Below, piece by piece: positions 19,714 through 29,246 of a stretch of DNA of 64,000 bases. Under the pieces are notes generated by a model, which had not been told where the DNA came from, searched no databases, and saw only the letters and a list, made by a program, of their open reading frames with translations. The DNA lies in NCBI GenBank assembly GCA_964646605.1, contig CAZYEX010000096.1:42901-106900 (forward strand), written 5' to 3'. Positions within the stretch are counted from its first letter, which is position 1. Each line of letters begins with the position of its first letter. The position numbers were made by a program, and so were the translations under genes. Source of the stretch: SBAX01 sp964646605 (GTDB taxonomy: Bacteria > Planctomycetota > Phycisphaerae > UBA1845).

Positions 19714-21666
19714 ATGGTACGAGTCAGGACACGCAGCTTGACCGTCGCGTGTATCGCGGGGGCTTGCACGACCGGAATGATGGGAAGCGGAGTGTTTTTT
19801 CCTTCGATGGCGTCGGGTCACGAAGGAACGATCACAATCAACCTTCCCGGGCGCGGCGGCGCTCCGGGCGACAGCATCACCATCCCCGACGATCGTCCGA
19901 TCTACGCGATTCTCGTCAGCGGCTACGCCCGCAACTACGAGTTCGACGAGGTTCACTTCTTTAATTTCGCCAAGTTTCTGATGGAGCGCGGGGCGTACGT
20001 TCACATCGCGTGGTGGAACAACCTGCTGGCCCCGTACATGGCCCGACCCCTGCACGACAGCGGCTCGCAACCGGGTGACTTGGTGGCCGATGCCGGCGGG
20101 TTTGTTCCCGTGCCCGGATTGGACGGCCAGTTTTCCGAGAAGGCCGACCCTGAGGAGGACGTTCAGTTTCAAGCCGACGCCGAGGCCATGCTTCGGGCCA
20201 TTCGCGCACGCAATCCCAGCGCCCTCCTGATTCTGGCGGGACACAGCATGGGCGGCGGCTCCGTCGCCAGACTCGGCGCTCATACGGACGTTACGCTCGA
20301 TATCCTCGCCCCCATCGACCCGGTGGAGAACCGAAGTAAGCCGATCGGTCGAACCGGAACCCACGAGTACAACTGGACGCGCTGGCGGGCCACCCGCGAG
20401 GGCTTTCTGGGATACAAGACGCACGATTGCGCCGAGCGGAACTTCCTCGGCATCTGTACTTGCGAGTTGGATTTCACGTGCGGCGAGCCGGGCACCTGCA
20501 TCGGTGTCGGCGATTGGCACGACGTTCCGCCGGTGATCGGTCTCTACCTCGACAGCGCTGCGCCGGTGGCCTGCCCGGGCCCGTTCGTACACAATCCACC
20601 GAAGCGGCGATTCGACGCCAACGTCGTGAACCTCTACCACCGTTATCAGAAAGAGGCTGCGTTTCCGTTTGATTTCCGGCAGGACGAACGCTTCGGTCGC
20701 AACACGCCGCCGGGCGGATCGAGCAGTCAGGCGGCGGTGGACACCTGCGCCGTGGGGCGCGATCCCATCGACGAGTCCGTCTTTTGTGCCCCGGACGACG
20801 GACATGGCGAAATCGTCGGCTATCGGGGCGCTGCGGTCCCCCCTCCACCCCTCGGCGTGCAAATGCAGCAGTGGCCCGACCGCGGCGATGCATCGGGCCG
20901 CAAGCGCCTTCTCGAAGAGATGGTCGATGCCCCGGCCAACTGGTCGCACCGACCCGTGAACCCCGATCTCTGCCTCGTTTCACGGGGACTGGTCGCCTTG
21001 GTCGCGGGGATGAACCTGCCGCCGCACGCCGACGCCGGCCCGGATCAAGAAGTCAACTGTGAAGGCGCGGAAACATCGGTGACCCTCGACGGGTCGATGT
21101 CTTCCGACCCGGATGACGACGAACTCGCCTTCACCTGGACCGGGACCTTCGGAACAGTCCATGGAGAAACGGCCACGGTGGACTTGCCCATCGGCGTCCA
21201 CGAAATCAGCCTGCGAGTCGATGACGGACGGGGCCGTTTCGACGTCGATACCACCGTCGTGACCGTGCCGGACAATGGCGCGCCGGAACTGGTCATCACC
21301 CTGTCCCCGGATCACCTCTGGCCGCCGAATCACAAACTCGTCGAGATCACGGCCACGGTCGAGGCCAGGGATTGCAGCGGCATCGAGAGCATCGAACTCG
21401 TCTCCATCACCAGCAACGAGCCCGACGACGGACATGGCGATGGTAACACGCAAGGGGACATCCAAGGGGCTGCCTTGCTCACCGACGATCGGAGCTTCCT
21501 CCTGCGGGCCGAGCGCCAGGGATCGGGGACAGGCCGCGTGTACACGGTGACCTATCGCGCCGTCGACACGACCGGCCGGGCGACCGAATCGCAAGCCGAA
21601 GTCGCCGTGGACCATGACCGCCGACCCTCTCAGCCCAAACAATCACGATTGCCCACCGGGCGGTGA
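19714..21666 (+). CDS. Secreted lipase-like alpha/beta hydrolase with PKD-like domain
   Basis: 650 residues from the ATG at 19714, which has a strong GGAGGAGGAGGG ribosome binding site. A signal peptide spans about the first 35 residues. The hydrolase part (~45-330) has the nucleophile elbow GHSMGGGS (Ser near 175) after LLILAGHS, as in lipases and esterases; an Asp may lie in LAPIDPVENR, and the His is not assigned. Around 430-520 is a PKD/Ig-like domain (ADAGPDQEVNCEG, TLDGSMSSDPDDD, HEISLRVDDG). A further beta domain (LSPDHLWPPNHKLVEITATV) follows to the end. Probably extracellular; substrate unknown. Confidence 0.75.
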   Translation: MVRVRTRSLTVACIAGACTTGMMGSGVFFPSMASGHEGTITINLPGRGGAPGDSITIPDDRPIYAILVSGYARNYEFDEVHFFNFAKFLMERGAYVHIAWWNNLLAPYMARPLHDSGSQPGDLVADAGGFVPVPGLDGQFSEKADPEEDVQFQADAEAMLRAIRARNPSALLILAGHSMGGGSVARLGAHTDVTLDILAPIDPVENRSKPIGRTGTHEYNWTRWRATREGFLGYKTHDCAERNFLGICTCELDFTCGEPGTCIGVGDWHDVPPVIGLYLDSAAPVACPGPFVHNPPKRRFDANVVNLYHRYQKEAAFPFDFRQDERFGRNTPPGGSSSQAAVDTCAVGRDPIDESVFCAPDDGHGEIVGYRGAAVPPPPLGVQMQQWPDRGDASGRKRLLEEMVDAPANWSHRPVNPDLCLVSRGLVALVAGMNLPPHADAGPDQEVNCEGAETSVTLDGSMSSDPDDDELAFTWTGTFGTVHGETATVDLPIGVHEISLRVDDGRGRFDVDTTVVTVPDNGAPELVITLSPDHLWPPNHKLVEITATVEARDCSGIESIELVSITSNEPDDGHGDGNTQGDIQGAALLTDDRSFLLRAERQGSGTGRVYTVTYRAVDTTGRATESQAEVAVDHDRRPSQPKQSRLPTGR

Positions 21667-21806
21667 CGATCGGTGTATCGCTTCGCGCATGGGGAATCAC
21701 TGCGCCACGGCGGAAATATCCCGTTGGACCGGCGTGAACTCGACGCGCGGCCGGGCTTGCGGTTGGGCGAGTGGAGGCTTACAATTCATAAGCAGGAGGT
21801 CGGTCA

Positions 21807-22070
21807 ATGCGCTACCAGGAAGTGTACGACGTTCTTCACAGACAACCGTTTCAACCGTTCCGCATCCAACTTACCAACGGACAATCCCAGGTCATCACAC
21901 ACCCCGATTTCGCCTGGCTGATGCGGACAAGCGTCCTCGTCGCGCATTCGTCCGGTGAGGACGAGGTCCCGGATCGTTTCCATCAGTACGACCTGCTTCA
22001 CGTAGTTGGAATCGAGCCGGTCAACCGGGCCAAACGGAACGGGCGGGGAAAACGCGGCAAGCGGAAGTAG
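21807..22070 (+). CDS. Small conserved hypothetical protein
   Basis: 87 residues reading YDVLHRQPFQPFRIQLTNGQ and ITHPDFAWL, then a YDLLHVVGIEP end. This QPF-x-PF, T-x-G, HPDF layout belongs to a short protein family that I associate with planctomycetes; its function is unknown. A basic tail (RAKRNGRGKRGKRK) follows. An AGCAGGAGG ribosome binding site lies just upstream. Confidence 0.7.
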   Translation: MRYQEVYDVLHRQPFQPFRIQLTNGQSQVITHPDFAWLMRTSVLVAHSSGEDEVPDRFHQYDLLHVVGIEPVNRAKRNGRGKRGKRK

Positions 22071-22149
22071 CCGTCCGTAGTCCTCCGATTGCGGGTCGGG
22101 CGGATCTTCATTTCGTTCGGCCATCGTCCGATAGTAGCGTGGGTTGACG

Positions 22150-23175
22150 ATGAAGGACGGCCACTTCAGAAACGCGGGCGCGAGGCGTACCGTTTCGGTG
22201 ATCCTCACGGTGAAGAACGACCGCGAGGGGGCCCGAGTGGTCTTGGATTCACTACTTCGGCAAACCCGGCTTGCGGATGAGATCGTCGTGGTGGACGGCG
22301 GCTCGACCGATGGCACCGTGGAGTTCCTTCGGGAACTCGCGGGGAGGCAACCGTGCCTTCGCATTCTCCGCACGCCCGGTTGCAACATCGCCCAGGGGCG
22401 CAACATTGCGACGCAAGCGGCCGTGGGCGAAATCATTGTTGCCACGGACGCAGGATGCCGCGCCGATGAAACCTGGTTGCAGCGACTCGTGCAACCGTTC
22501 GAGACGGATCCGACCACGGACTTCGTCGCCGGGTTTTATCAGGTCGAGGCGCGGATGCTGTTCGAGAAGGTCGTGGGTCTGGCGACGATGCGCGGAGCGC
22601 TTGATCCCGTAGACGACAAGACGTTCAATCCGTCGGGACGCTCCATGGCCTACACGAAGATGCTGTGGTCGCGGGCGGGAGGCTGGCCGGAGTGGATCCG
22701 CTTTTCCGAGGACACTTTGTTCGATCACCGACTGCGCCGGTTGGGCGTCGTTTGGCGGTTTGTTCCCGACGCCATCGTTCATTGGCGACCGCGATCGACC
22801 CTCCGCGGCCTGGCGAAACAGTTCTATGGTTACGGCACCGGCAGAGGGCACACACAAATTGGAGCGAAAGATTTTGCATACAACCTTCGCAATCTGTGCA
22901 TTGTCCTGCTGACGACCTGCGTGAGCATCATGGAACCGGCGGGGATTGTACTCTTGGGAGCCATGTTGGGCTACTTCTATGTCTGGACGTTCCACGCCAA
23001 GGCACGTCGCATAGCCCGGCGGACGGGCACCTGGAAAGGATATCCACTTTGTATTCTCGTGATGTGGATCGTCCTGATTTTCAACACTGCCGGCTATGTG
23101 GTTGGATCCGTGCAGCGCTGGAAAACCCCGCGGTGTTATCGAGATCGCATGCGCGCCTACCTCTCACCCGCGTGA
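22150..23175 (+). CDS. Glycosyltransferase family 2
   Basis: 341 residues. An N-terminal GT-A domain has VSVILTVKNDREGA, EIVVVDGGSTDGT (nucleotide binding) and ATDAGCRADETW, whose D-A-G takes the place of the usual DxD. An acceptor motif near ~190 reads SEDTLFDHRLRR. Two to three membrane helices follow (IVLLTTCVSIMEPAGIVLLG; ILVMWIVLIFNTAGYVVG). It adds sugars to a lipid or polysaccharide acceptor at the inner face of the membrane; substrate unknown. ATG 22150 is preferred to the TTG two codons upstream. Nine bases separate it from the next glycosyltransferase. Confidence 0.88.
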   Translation: MKDGHFRNAGARRTVSVILTVKNDREGARVVLDSLLRQTRLADEIVVVDGGSTDGTVEFLRELAGRQPCLRILRTPGCNIAQGRNIATQAAVGEIIVATDAGCRADETWLQRLVQPFETDPTTDFVAGFYQVEARMLFEKVVGLATMRGALDPVDDKTFNPSGRSMAYTKMLWSRAGGWPEWIRFSEDTLFDHRLRRLGVVWRFVPDAIVHWRPRSTLRGLAKQFYGYGTGRGHTQIGAKDFAYNLRNLCIVLLTTCVSIMEPAGIVLLGAMLGYFYVWTFHAKARRIARRTGTWKGYPLCILVMWIVLIFNTAGYVVGSVQRWKTPRCYRDRMRAYLSPA

Positions 23176-23184
23176 GCCACTGCG

Positions 23185-24747
23185 ATGATGACGCCAAGCG
23201 AGGATGGTCGCCGCAGTTGGCTCTGCATCGCCTACGCCTTTCCGCCCATCAACCGTAGCGGAACCCATCGGACTCTAGGCTTTGTTCGCCATCTGAGTGA
23301 CCTGGGCTGGGACGCCACAGTCTTGACCGCCGACCCCAACGGCGAGCCGCTGGATATCGACTTGCTGACGCAGGTGGCTGCAACCACAACCGTGTTCCGG
23401 GTGCCGTGGGTGGACTTGATCCGCCGCGTTGAGCGGTTGTCCCGTCCGTTTCGCCGATTGCGAGCGCAAGGCGGGCGAAAGGATCTCGGCGGTCCTTGCA
23501 CATACACAAGTGCGTTCGCCCTTCGAAGCTGGGTGTCTCATCTGTTGAAGACGCCTGATTCTCGGGTCGGTTGGATACTACCCGCGGTTCGGCGCGGTCT
23601 CGAATGTATGCGGCGCAAGCGCCCCGATGTACTGTATTCCACGTCGCCCTATATGAGCGCGCACCTGATTGCTCTCGCATTGCACCGGCTGACGCGCATT
23701 CCGTGGGTCGCGGATTTTCGGGACCCGTGGGTGGAGAATCCCTATCGCAGCATTCCGCACGGCAGTGTGGCTTTGTGGGATGCCTTTCTGGAGCGGACCG
23801 TCTTGCAATCCGCGGCCTGCATTGTATGCAATACGCCCACGCAGGCGCAACGACTGCAAGACCGCATGCCGTCCACTGCCCAAAAATGTAGAACCATCCC
23901 GAACGGCATTGACTTTGACGCATTCCGCGGGCTCGAACCCAAGCGGAACGGTGCAACCACTGACTTCGTCATGGTCCATTGCGGGCAGTTCTACGGATCC
24001 CGAGGTCCGGCACCGCTATTGTCGGCCTTGCGCGACGTGAACGACCGCCGTCAAGTACGGGCTCCGCTCATGCAACTGAACCTGATCGGTCCGCCGCAAT
24101 ACGAGGGGAAGTCACTGGCGAGCTTGGCGGAGGAGATGGGCGTGGGGACGTTCGTGCGGGTGCTGGGAGCGGTCAGCCATCGCGAATCACTCGCCCATAT
24201 GCTGGGCGCCGACGCACTGGTGCTCATCGGCGGCGCCGGCCGGGGTGCGGAGCTTCAGGTTCCCAATAAGCTTTTCGAGTACCTCGGCGCAAGGAAGCCG
24301 ATATTAGCGGCCATCGCGGCGGACAACCCGTGCCGACAGATTCTGAAGCACTCGGGCGCGCCTGCCATCGTCTGTGATCCACAGGACGCGACCGCACTCG
24401 CCGACGCGCTCGTGTCGCTTGCGGATCCACGGGCTCCGAATGCAACGGACGCTCGTCTCACTCTGATGCCCTGGGACCGCCGCAAACGGGCGGAGGAACT
24501 GGCCGCAATCTTCGAGGACCTGTGCCGCCGGCGACGCCCATCACGACCCTCTGTTTGGCGTTTCGCGTCGGCGAATGCCCCCCGTAGCGTCGCGGTTTAT
24601 CCGCGGCGTTCTTCGACCCAAACCCCGCAGACCCTCCCCGACGCTACAGACCATGAAGGAGAAAGGGATTGGTCCGGCGTTCCTGGCCGATCGTCGTCGG
24701 CGGACCATGTCCCGACAAGACCCGCGTCTCATCCGGTAGGGTCATAA
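23185..24747 (+). CDS. Glycosyltransferase, family 4-like (GT-B)
   Basis: 520 residues. The N-terminal Rossmann half starts YAFPPINRSGTHRTLGFVRH; DFRDPW (~190) and VCNTPTQAQRL follow; the C-terminal half has IPNGIDFDAF and VPNKLFEYLGARKPILA, typical of GT4-like enzymes. The recognisable enzyme ends near residue 450 (ELAAIFEDL). The last ~65 residues are low-complexity and overlap the antisense MBL gene by 104 bases, so the original stop was probably lost. It forms a two-gene unit with the preceding GT2 gene. Confidence 0.85.
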   Translation: MMTPSEDGRRSWLCIAYAFPPINRSGTHRTLGFVRHLSDLGWDATVLTADPNGEPLDIDLLTQVAATTTVFRVPWVDLIRRVERLSRPFRRLRAQGGRKDLGGPCTYTSAFALRSWVSHLLKTPDSRVGWILPAVRRGLECMRRKRPDVLYSTSPYMSAHLIALALHRLTRIPWVADFRDPWVENPYRSIPHGSVALWDAFLERTVLQSAACIVCNTPTQAQRLQDRMPSTAQKCRTIPNGIDFDAFRGLEPKRNGATTDFVMVHCGQFYGSRGPAPLLSALRDVNDRRQVRAPLMQLNLIGPPQYEGKSLASLAEEMGVGTFVRVLGAVSHRESLAHMLGADALVLIGGAGRGAELQVPNKLFEYLGARKPILAAIAADNPCRQILKHSGAPAIVCDPQDATALADALVSLADPRAPNATDARLTLMPWDRRKRAEELAAIFEDLCRRRRPSRPSVWRFASANAPRSVAVYPRRSSTQTPQTLPDATDHEGERDWSGVPGRSSSADHVPTRPASHPVGS

Positions 24748-25321
24748 GGTTCCCGCGGATGTTGCGCATCAGCCGCGCCCCGTCGCTGTTGGGAAAGTCC
24801 ACTCGTCCGACACTGCCCGCGAAGAGCGCATCCCCCGCCAGCACCACTCCCAACTCACGACAGTACAGAGCTCGACCCCCGGGCGAGTGTCCGGACACGT
24901 CGAACACCTCCCACCTCGATTCGTCGAGTTCGAGGGCCCCGCCGTGCGGCAAGTCAATGGGATCGTGAACGCGGGTGACCAGGTTCTGTCCGATCAGGGC
25001 CGACAGATTGGCGAAGGGGTCCACCAGTGACGACCATTCCTCGCGGGCGAGGTACACGGGCATCGCGCCCAACTGCGCACGCACCTCATCGACACCTGCG
25101 ATGTGATCGGGATGAGCGTGGGTCAACACGACGGCCGCGGGCGTGAGCGAGTGCTGGCGAACGTGACGCACGATCTGCTGCGCCTGCGGTGGAAAACCGG
25201 GGTCCACAATCCAACACAGGCCGCCGTCACGCAAGTAAAGCGTGTATCCATTCTCCATGTACATGGCGTCGTTGGTGACGTGCAGGTGAAGCTTGCGATC
25301 GCCGCGGTCGCTCAAGGTCAT
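24644..25321 (-). CDS. MBL-fold metallo-hydrolase
   Basis: 225 residues from ATG 25321 (GTG 25333 is an alternative). The metallo-beta-lactamase fold shows LTHAHPDHIAG (HxHxDH metal ligands), SGHSPGG, AGDALFAGSVGRVDFP and LSGHGPPTTIGQERRTNPFL. This is the glyoxalase II-like subfamily common near hydroxyacylglutathione hydrolases and persulfide dioxygenases. A thioester or similar hydrolase in the cytoplasm is likely; the exact substrate cannot be told. It runs convergent to, and overlaps, the glycosyltransferase tail. Confidence 0.88.
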   Translation of the reverse strand: MTLSDRGDRKLHLHVTNDAMYMENGYTLYLRDGGLCWIVDPGFPPQAQQIVRHVRQHSLTPAAVVLTHAHPDHIAGVDEVRAQLGAMPVYLAREEWSSLVDPFANLSALIGQNLVTRVHDPIDLPHGGALELDESRWEVFDVSGHSPGGRALYCRELGVVLAGDALFAGSVGRVDFPNSDGARLMRNIRGNLMTLPDETRVLSGHGPPTTIGQERRTNPFLLHGL

Positions 25322-25655
25322 GGCGGTGTCCACTCATCCATCGTCGCACCTGCCGGGTTCGGGGCGAGGTGAGGAGATTGTACCACCCCGGCAAGCCGGT
25401 CGCACTCGAGTCCACAGGCCGAGGTACGCAGCACGCCCGGCGTTTCGTGCGTTCCGGACGAACCTTGCCGAATGAAGGCTCGATTCAGCCCCTTTTTTCG
25501 GGAAGCGGTTTCGGATACAATTCGACCGGGGTTGCGAGGGGCCCGCGCGCCTTTTCGGCAGAGAGGTCGGGGGCAGGGTTCGACGCGGAAAACGATCGAA
25601 GGCCGAACGCGCGATTCGCGCAGGCTCGCCTTCGCACAGGCGGCGGGGAGGGGGC
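25322..25655. other. Upstream region of the choice-of-anchor B gene
   Basis: About 330 bases between divergent genes. No gene is supported. It must hold promoters for both neighbours, but I cannot assign -35/-10 boxes. GGCGGGGAGGGGG at its end is the ribosome binding site of the next gene. Confidence 0.4.
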
Positions 25656-28600
25656 ATGATGAGTTCACGGCATTGTGGCGGTTGGTGGCAACGATGCGCC
25701 TGTTCGGTCGGCGTCGCCGTTGTTTCGTGGACGTTCGCACGCCCCTCGGGGGCGGTGCCGCCGCCAGGTCAGCCCTTGCCGGGCGGACAACTCTCCCGGG
25801 CTCTGCCGTCTCAACCCGTCGAGGACCGCGTGGATGCGGTCGCAAGCGGGACGACCACGGCCGGGCCCGGTTGCAACATCACTTGCGACGCCGGGGCGAC
25901 ATCCGAGGGCGAGTCCGATTGCGGCGCCGCCAGCAACGGCGGTGACGGCACCGACCAGGTGAACGGGGGTTGCTCTTTCAATCCCTTCTCCATTTTTTCC
26001 TCCATGACCTGCGGACAGACCTACTGCGGGACAACCGGGTCGGCGGGGAGCTTCCGCGACAACGATTGGTATCACTTCTCGTTGGCCGGGCGCGCCGCGG
26101 TGCGGATTGCAGGGCGAACGGAATTCACCGGCGGCATTTTGCTTTATGCCACGGACGGCACGTGCGGCGCTCTGGGGTTTCCCATCTTCCTGGAGACCAC
26201 GCCCTGCACCGACGTAGTCTTCGACATCTGCCTGCAGGCCGGACACTATTTTCTCCGCGTGCGTCCCGACGTCCCGCCCGGCGTCGGCTGCGGGTCGGAA
26301 TACAACCTCACGTTGAGCTGTGACGTGTCGGACCCCACGGGCCTCTGCCGCGGGGCGTGTTTGAACACGGCGGATTGTACCTGCGTCGACGACGTGGTGA
26401 GTTCGGCTTGTTCCGGCCCCAACCAGCAACTGCAGCTCCAAACTCGATGTTGCGAGATCGAGTGCCGTCCGCCAGGCCCGGTCTATGACGCCCTGAATAT
26501 GGAACTCTTGAGTCAAATCTCGCTCGCGGCGTTTCCCAGCGAACCGGGCAGCGCCAACGATTGCTGGGGTTTTACCTCGCCGATCGGACGCAAGTATGCG
26601 GTCGTCGGACTGTCCGAAAGCACCGCCTTCGTAGACATTACCGAGCCGCGCAACCCGGTCATCGTCGCGGAAATCCCGGACTCCCCGTCGTTTTGGAGCG
26701 ACATGAAAGTCTATTGGCCTTATGTCTACAACGGGAACGAAAGCTCCGGCGGAATTCAAGTGATCGACGTTTCCTTGATTGACCCGCCGATGCGGACCGT
26801 CACGTTGGTCCGCGAAGTGACGACCAGCGGATTGGACACCACACATACCATATCCGTGAATCCAGAGAGCGGGTATCTGTACTTGAACGGCTCTAATCTG
26901 GGAGCGGGCGAGCTGGCCGTGTTAAGCCTGGCCGACCCCTCCAATCCCCAGTTGGTCGCGCAGGTGTCGGACGGCGTGTACGTTCACGATTCGCAGATCG
27001 TGACGTATCCAACGATCCCGGCCGGGCCGTTCGCGGGGCATGAAATCGCCTTCTGCTACAGCGGCCAGAGCGGACTTCGCATCTTTGATGTAACCGACAA
27101 GTCCAACATGACTCTGCTCTCGACGCTCACCTATCCGACACTGGCCTATAACCATCAAGGCTGGCTTAGCCTCGATCGAAACTACGTCTACTTCAACGAC
27201 GAGTTGGAGGAACTAGGACAGGAAGTCAGTCATACGACGGTGTACGTCGCCGACGTACAGAATCTCCTCGCCCCATTCCTGGCCACGACCTTCACTCATC
27301 CCACCGGTTGTTGGATTGACCATGATTTGATGGTGCGCGGAAATCGTGTATACCAGGCCCAATACAGCGCCGGAATACACGTCATGGATATTAGCGATCC
27401 CATGAATCCCAATGAGATCGCCTATTTCGACAGTCGCCCGGAGGACAACGACCAGGACTTTCTGGGAATGTGGGGTCTGTACGCCGACTTTCCTACCCGC
27501 GTGGTGATCGGCTCGGACATTGAGCGAGGGTTGTTCACCGTGTGCGACGATCCCCAGCGACCGATTGCGGGCTTCGTGCTGGACCGCGCTCAGGCCGCCT
27601 GCGGCGAAACCATCACCTTTAGCGCCGCAAGCACCACGCACTGCAGTCCGGGCGGCAACATTGTCAGTTACGAATGGGACTTCGATTATGACGGACTGAG
27701 CTTTACGACCGGAGGAATAGGAATCACCGTCCAGCATTTCTATTCGACGCCCGGCGTTTACTCCATTGCCTTGCGGGCGACGGATGGCGATGTTCCGTCC
27801 CACTCCGACGTTTCTACATTCACCGTGCGCATCGGCAACGATTGCTTCGGCGACAAAACGCCGGACACGTGTCAGGCCTGCACCGATCTATGCGGAGCCG
27901 GAAATAGCAACGACTGCTGTTCGGCAAATGCGGCGCCAGGATGCTCAAGCGCGGGTTGCTGTCAGACGGTCTGTTCGGCGCATCCCGAATGCTGTGGATC
28001 GGCCTCGGGTGTGTGGGACGCGCAGTGCGCCGAGTGGGCGGAGACTCTGTGCCTGGCTGAGTGCGGATTGGCGGCCCCGGCGCCGGATCCCAATGGCGGA
28101 AAGACCCGCTACCTCTCCTTCTCGGTGCCGCCGCCGACCGTCGCGGGTCCCTCCGCCGGGCCGACCGCCGTTCGTGTCACCATGGTGGACTTGCAGAATC
28201 CGCAACCGCCCAATGCCTCCTGTTGCCCGCCACCGAATTTTTCGGCGTACGAGTCCGCAACTTGTACCGCGACCGGCGAGCTGGCCGGCTGCGCTCGATG
28301 GGTCGGTTCACCGGCGACGTTCCTCGAACATCAAGACCAAACCGCCGGCGCCACCTTCCGTGGGGCGCGATTGCAATGCACGCCCTACTATCATCCCTGG
28401 GACACCGAGGGTCTGGTTCATGTGACCGGCGCCGAGGTTACGCCTAGCTCGGCCTACGACCTGGAGAACTTTGCTTTCACGTGCCAAGGCGACGAGGACA
28501 TTTGCGTCAACCGCTCGGTCGCGGTTCGCATGTACACTCGCCGCGCCGGCGACCTTGTCGGTGCGTTCAATCCACCGACGCCCGGGACGCAGCCCGACGG

Positions 28601-29057
28601 CTTGGACGTGGTGGCGGCGCTGAACGCCTTTCGCGGGCTGGGCGGCATAACACCGGGCGTTCCCAGAAAAGCAGGCGCCCAATTACAACCGAATCTTCCC
28701 GAGCTCAATGCTGACATCAACGCATTGGACATCGTTGCCGTGGTCGACTACTTTAAGGGCTTCGCCTATCCCTTCACCGGTCCCTGTCCGTGTCCCTCGC
28801 AGGTCGCTTGCACCGCGACGCCGTGTTCTCAACCCTCGAACTGTCCCACGGGGCTTTGCGTGCGAAAGTGCAGCGGCGGTCTGAACGACGGACAGACCTG
28901 TTTGCATAGCGGCAACTGTCGTCACTGCGAGGGAGGAGCCAACGACGGTCTGCCCTGCAACCATCCGTTGTTTTGCCCAGGGGGAAGCTGTCCCACGGGA
29001 CCGGTTTGCGGTCCCGCCGGTTTCTGCCATGACCGTTGCGGACGCTGCACCCCCTGA
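25656..29057 (+). CDS. Large secreted choice-of-anchor B / PKD protein with C-terminal Cys-rich module
   Basis: 1133 residues with an N-terminal export signal. After a beta domain with several cysteines (~45-225), residues ~275-620 form a choice-of-anchor B/LVIVD-type propeller (WGFTSPIGRKYAVVGLSEST; AFVDITEPRNPVIVAEI; GGIQVIDVSLIDPP). A PKD domain follows (~630-720: SYEWDFDYDG, VQHFYSTPGVYSIALRATDG). A cysteine-rich joint (DLCGAGNSNDCCSANAAPGC) leads to the shared module from residue 818, ending CHDRCGRCTP. The tail has one extra cysteine-rich unit (HCEGGANDGLPCNH) compared with its sisters. A cell-surface or extracellular role is likely; function unknown. Confidence 0.85.
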   Translation: MMSSRHCGGWWQRCACSVGVAVVSWTFARPSGAVPPPGQPLPGGQLSRALPSQPVEDRVDAVASGTTTAGPGCNITCDAGATSEGESDCGAASNGGDGTDQVNGGCSFNPFSIFSSMTCGQTYCGTTGSAGSFRDNDWYHFSLAGRAAVRIAGRTEFTGGILLYATDGTCGALGFPIFLETTPCTDVVFDICLQAGHYFLRVRPDVPPGVGCGSEYNLTLSCDVSDPTGLCRGACLNTADCTCVDDVVSSACSGPNQQLQLQTRCCEIECRPPGPVYDALNMELLSQISLAAFPSEPGSANDCWGFTSPIGRKYAVVGLSESTAFVDITEPRNPVIVAEIPDSPSFWSDMKVYWPYVYNGNESSGGIQVIDVSLIDPPMRTVTLVREVTTSGLDTTHTISVNPESGYLYLNGSNLGAGELAVLSLADPSNPQLVAQVSDGVYVHDSQIVTYPTIPAGPFAGHEIAFCYSGQSGLRIFDVTDKSNMTLLSTLTYPTLAYNHQGWLSLDRNYVYFNDELEELGQEVSHTTVYVADVQNLLAPFLATTFTHPTGCWIDHDLMVRGNRVYQAQYSAGIHVMDISDPMNPNEIAYFDSRPEDNDQDFLGMWGLYADFPTRVVIGSDIERGLFTVCDDPQRPIAGFVLDRAQAACGETITFSAASTTHCSPGGNIVSYEWDFDYDGLSFTTGGIGITVQHFYSTPGVYSIALRATDGDVPSHSDVSTFTVRIGNDCFGDKTPDTCQACTDLCGAGNSNDCCSANAAPGCSSAGCCQTVCSAHPECCGSASGVWDAQCAEWAETLCLAECGLAAPAPDPNGGKTRYLSFSVPPPTVAGPSAGPTAVRVTMVDLQNPQPPNASCCPPPNFSAYESATCTATGELAGCARWVGSPATFLEHQDQTAGATFRGARLQCTPYYHPWDTEGLVHVTGAEVTPSSAYDLENFAFTCQGDEDICVNRSVAVRMYTRRAGDLVGAFNPPTPGTQPDGLDVVAALNAFRGLGGITPGVPRKAGAQLQPNLPELNADINALDIVAVVDYFKGFAYPFTGPCPCPSQVACTATPCSQPSNCPTGLCVRKCSGGLNDGQTCLHSGNCRHCEGGANDGLPCNHPLFCPGGSCPTGPVCGPAGFCHDRCGRCTP
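28107..29054 (+). other. Shared C-terminal surface module, copy 2
   Basis: Residues 818-1133 of the preceding CDS. RYLSFSVPP, MVDLQNPQPPN, CARWVG, RLQCTPYY, GAEVTPSS, QPDGLDV, QPNLPELNADINALDI, FKGFAYPFTGPCPCPS and CHDRCGRCTP match copy 1 closely. Confidence 0.85.
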
Positions 29058-29246
29058 CGGAGGCGCGGCCCCAAGCTGCCGTCGTTTCTTGTCGGAGCTG
29101 GGCGTCAATCTACGAAGAATGCCGTTGCATTTGCGCCCTTGCAACGAGTAGAATCGACGCGGGGGCAACCTGAGGTGTATAGAAATCCGGCGGTCCGCGG
29201 CACCTGGTGCGTAAGGCTCAGAGGCAATCGAAAGCGGAGGTGGAAC

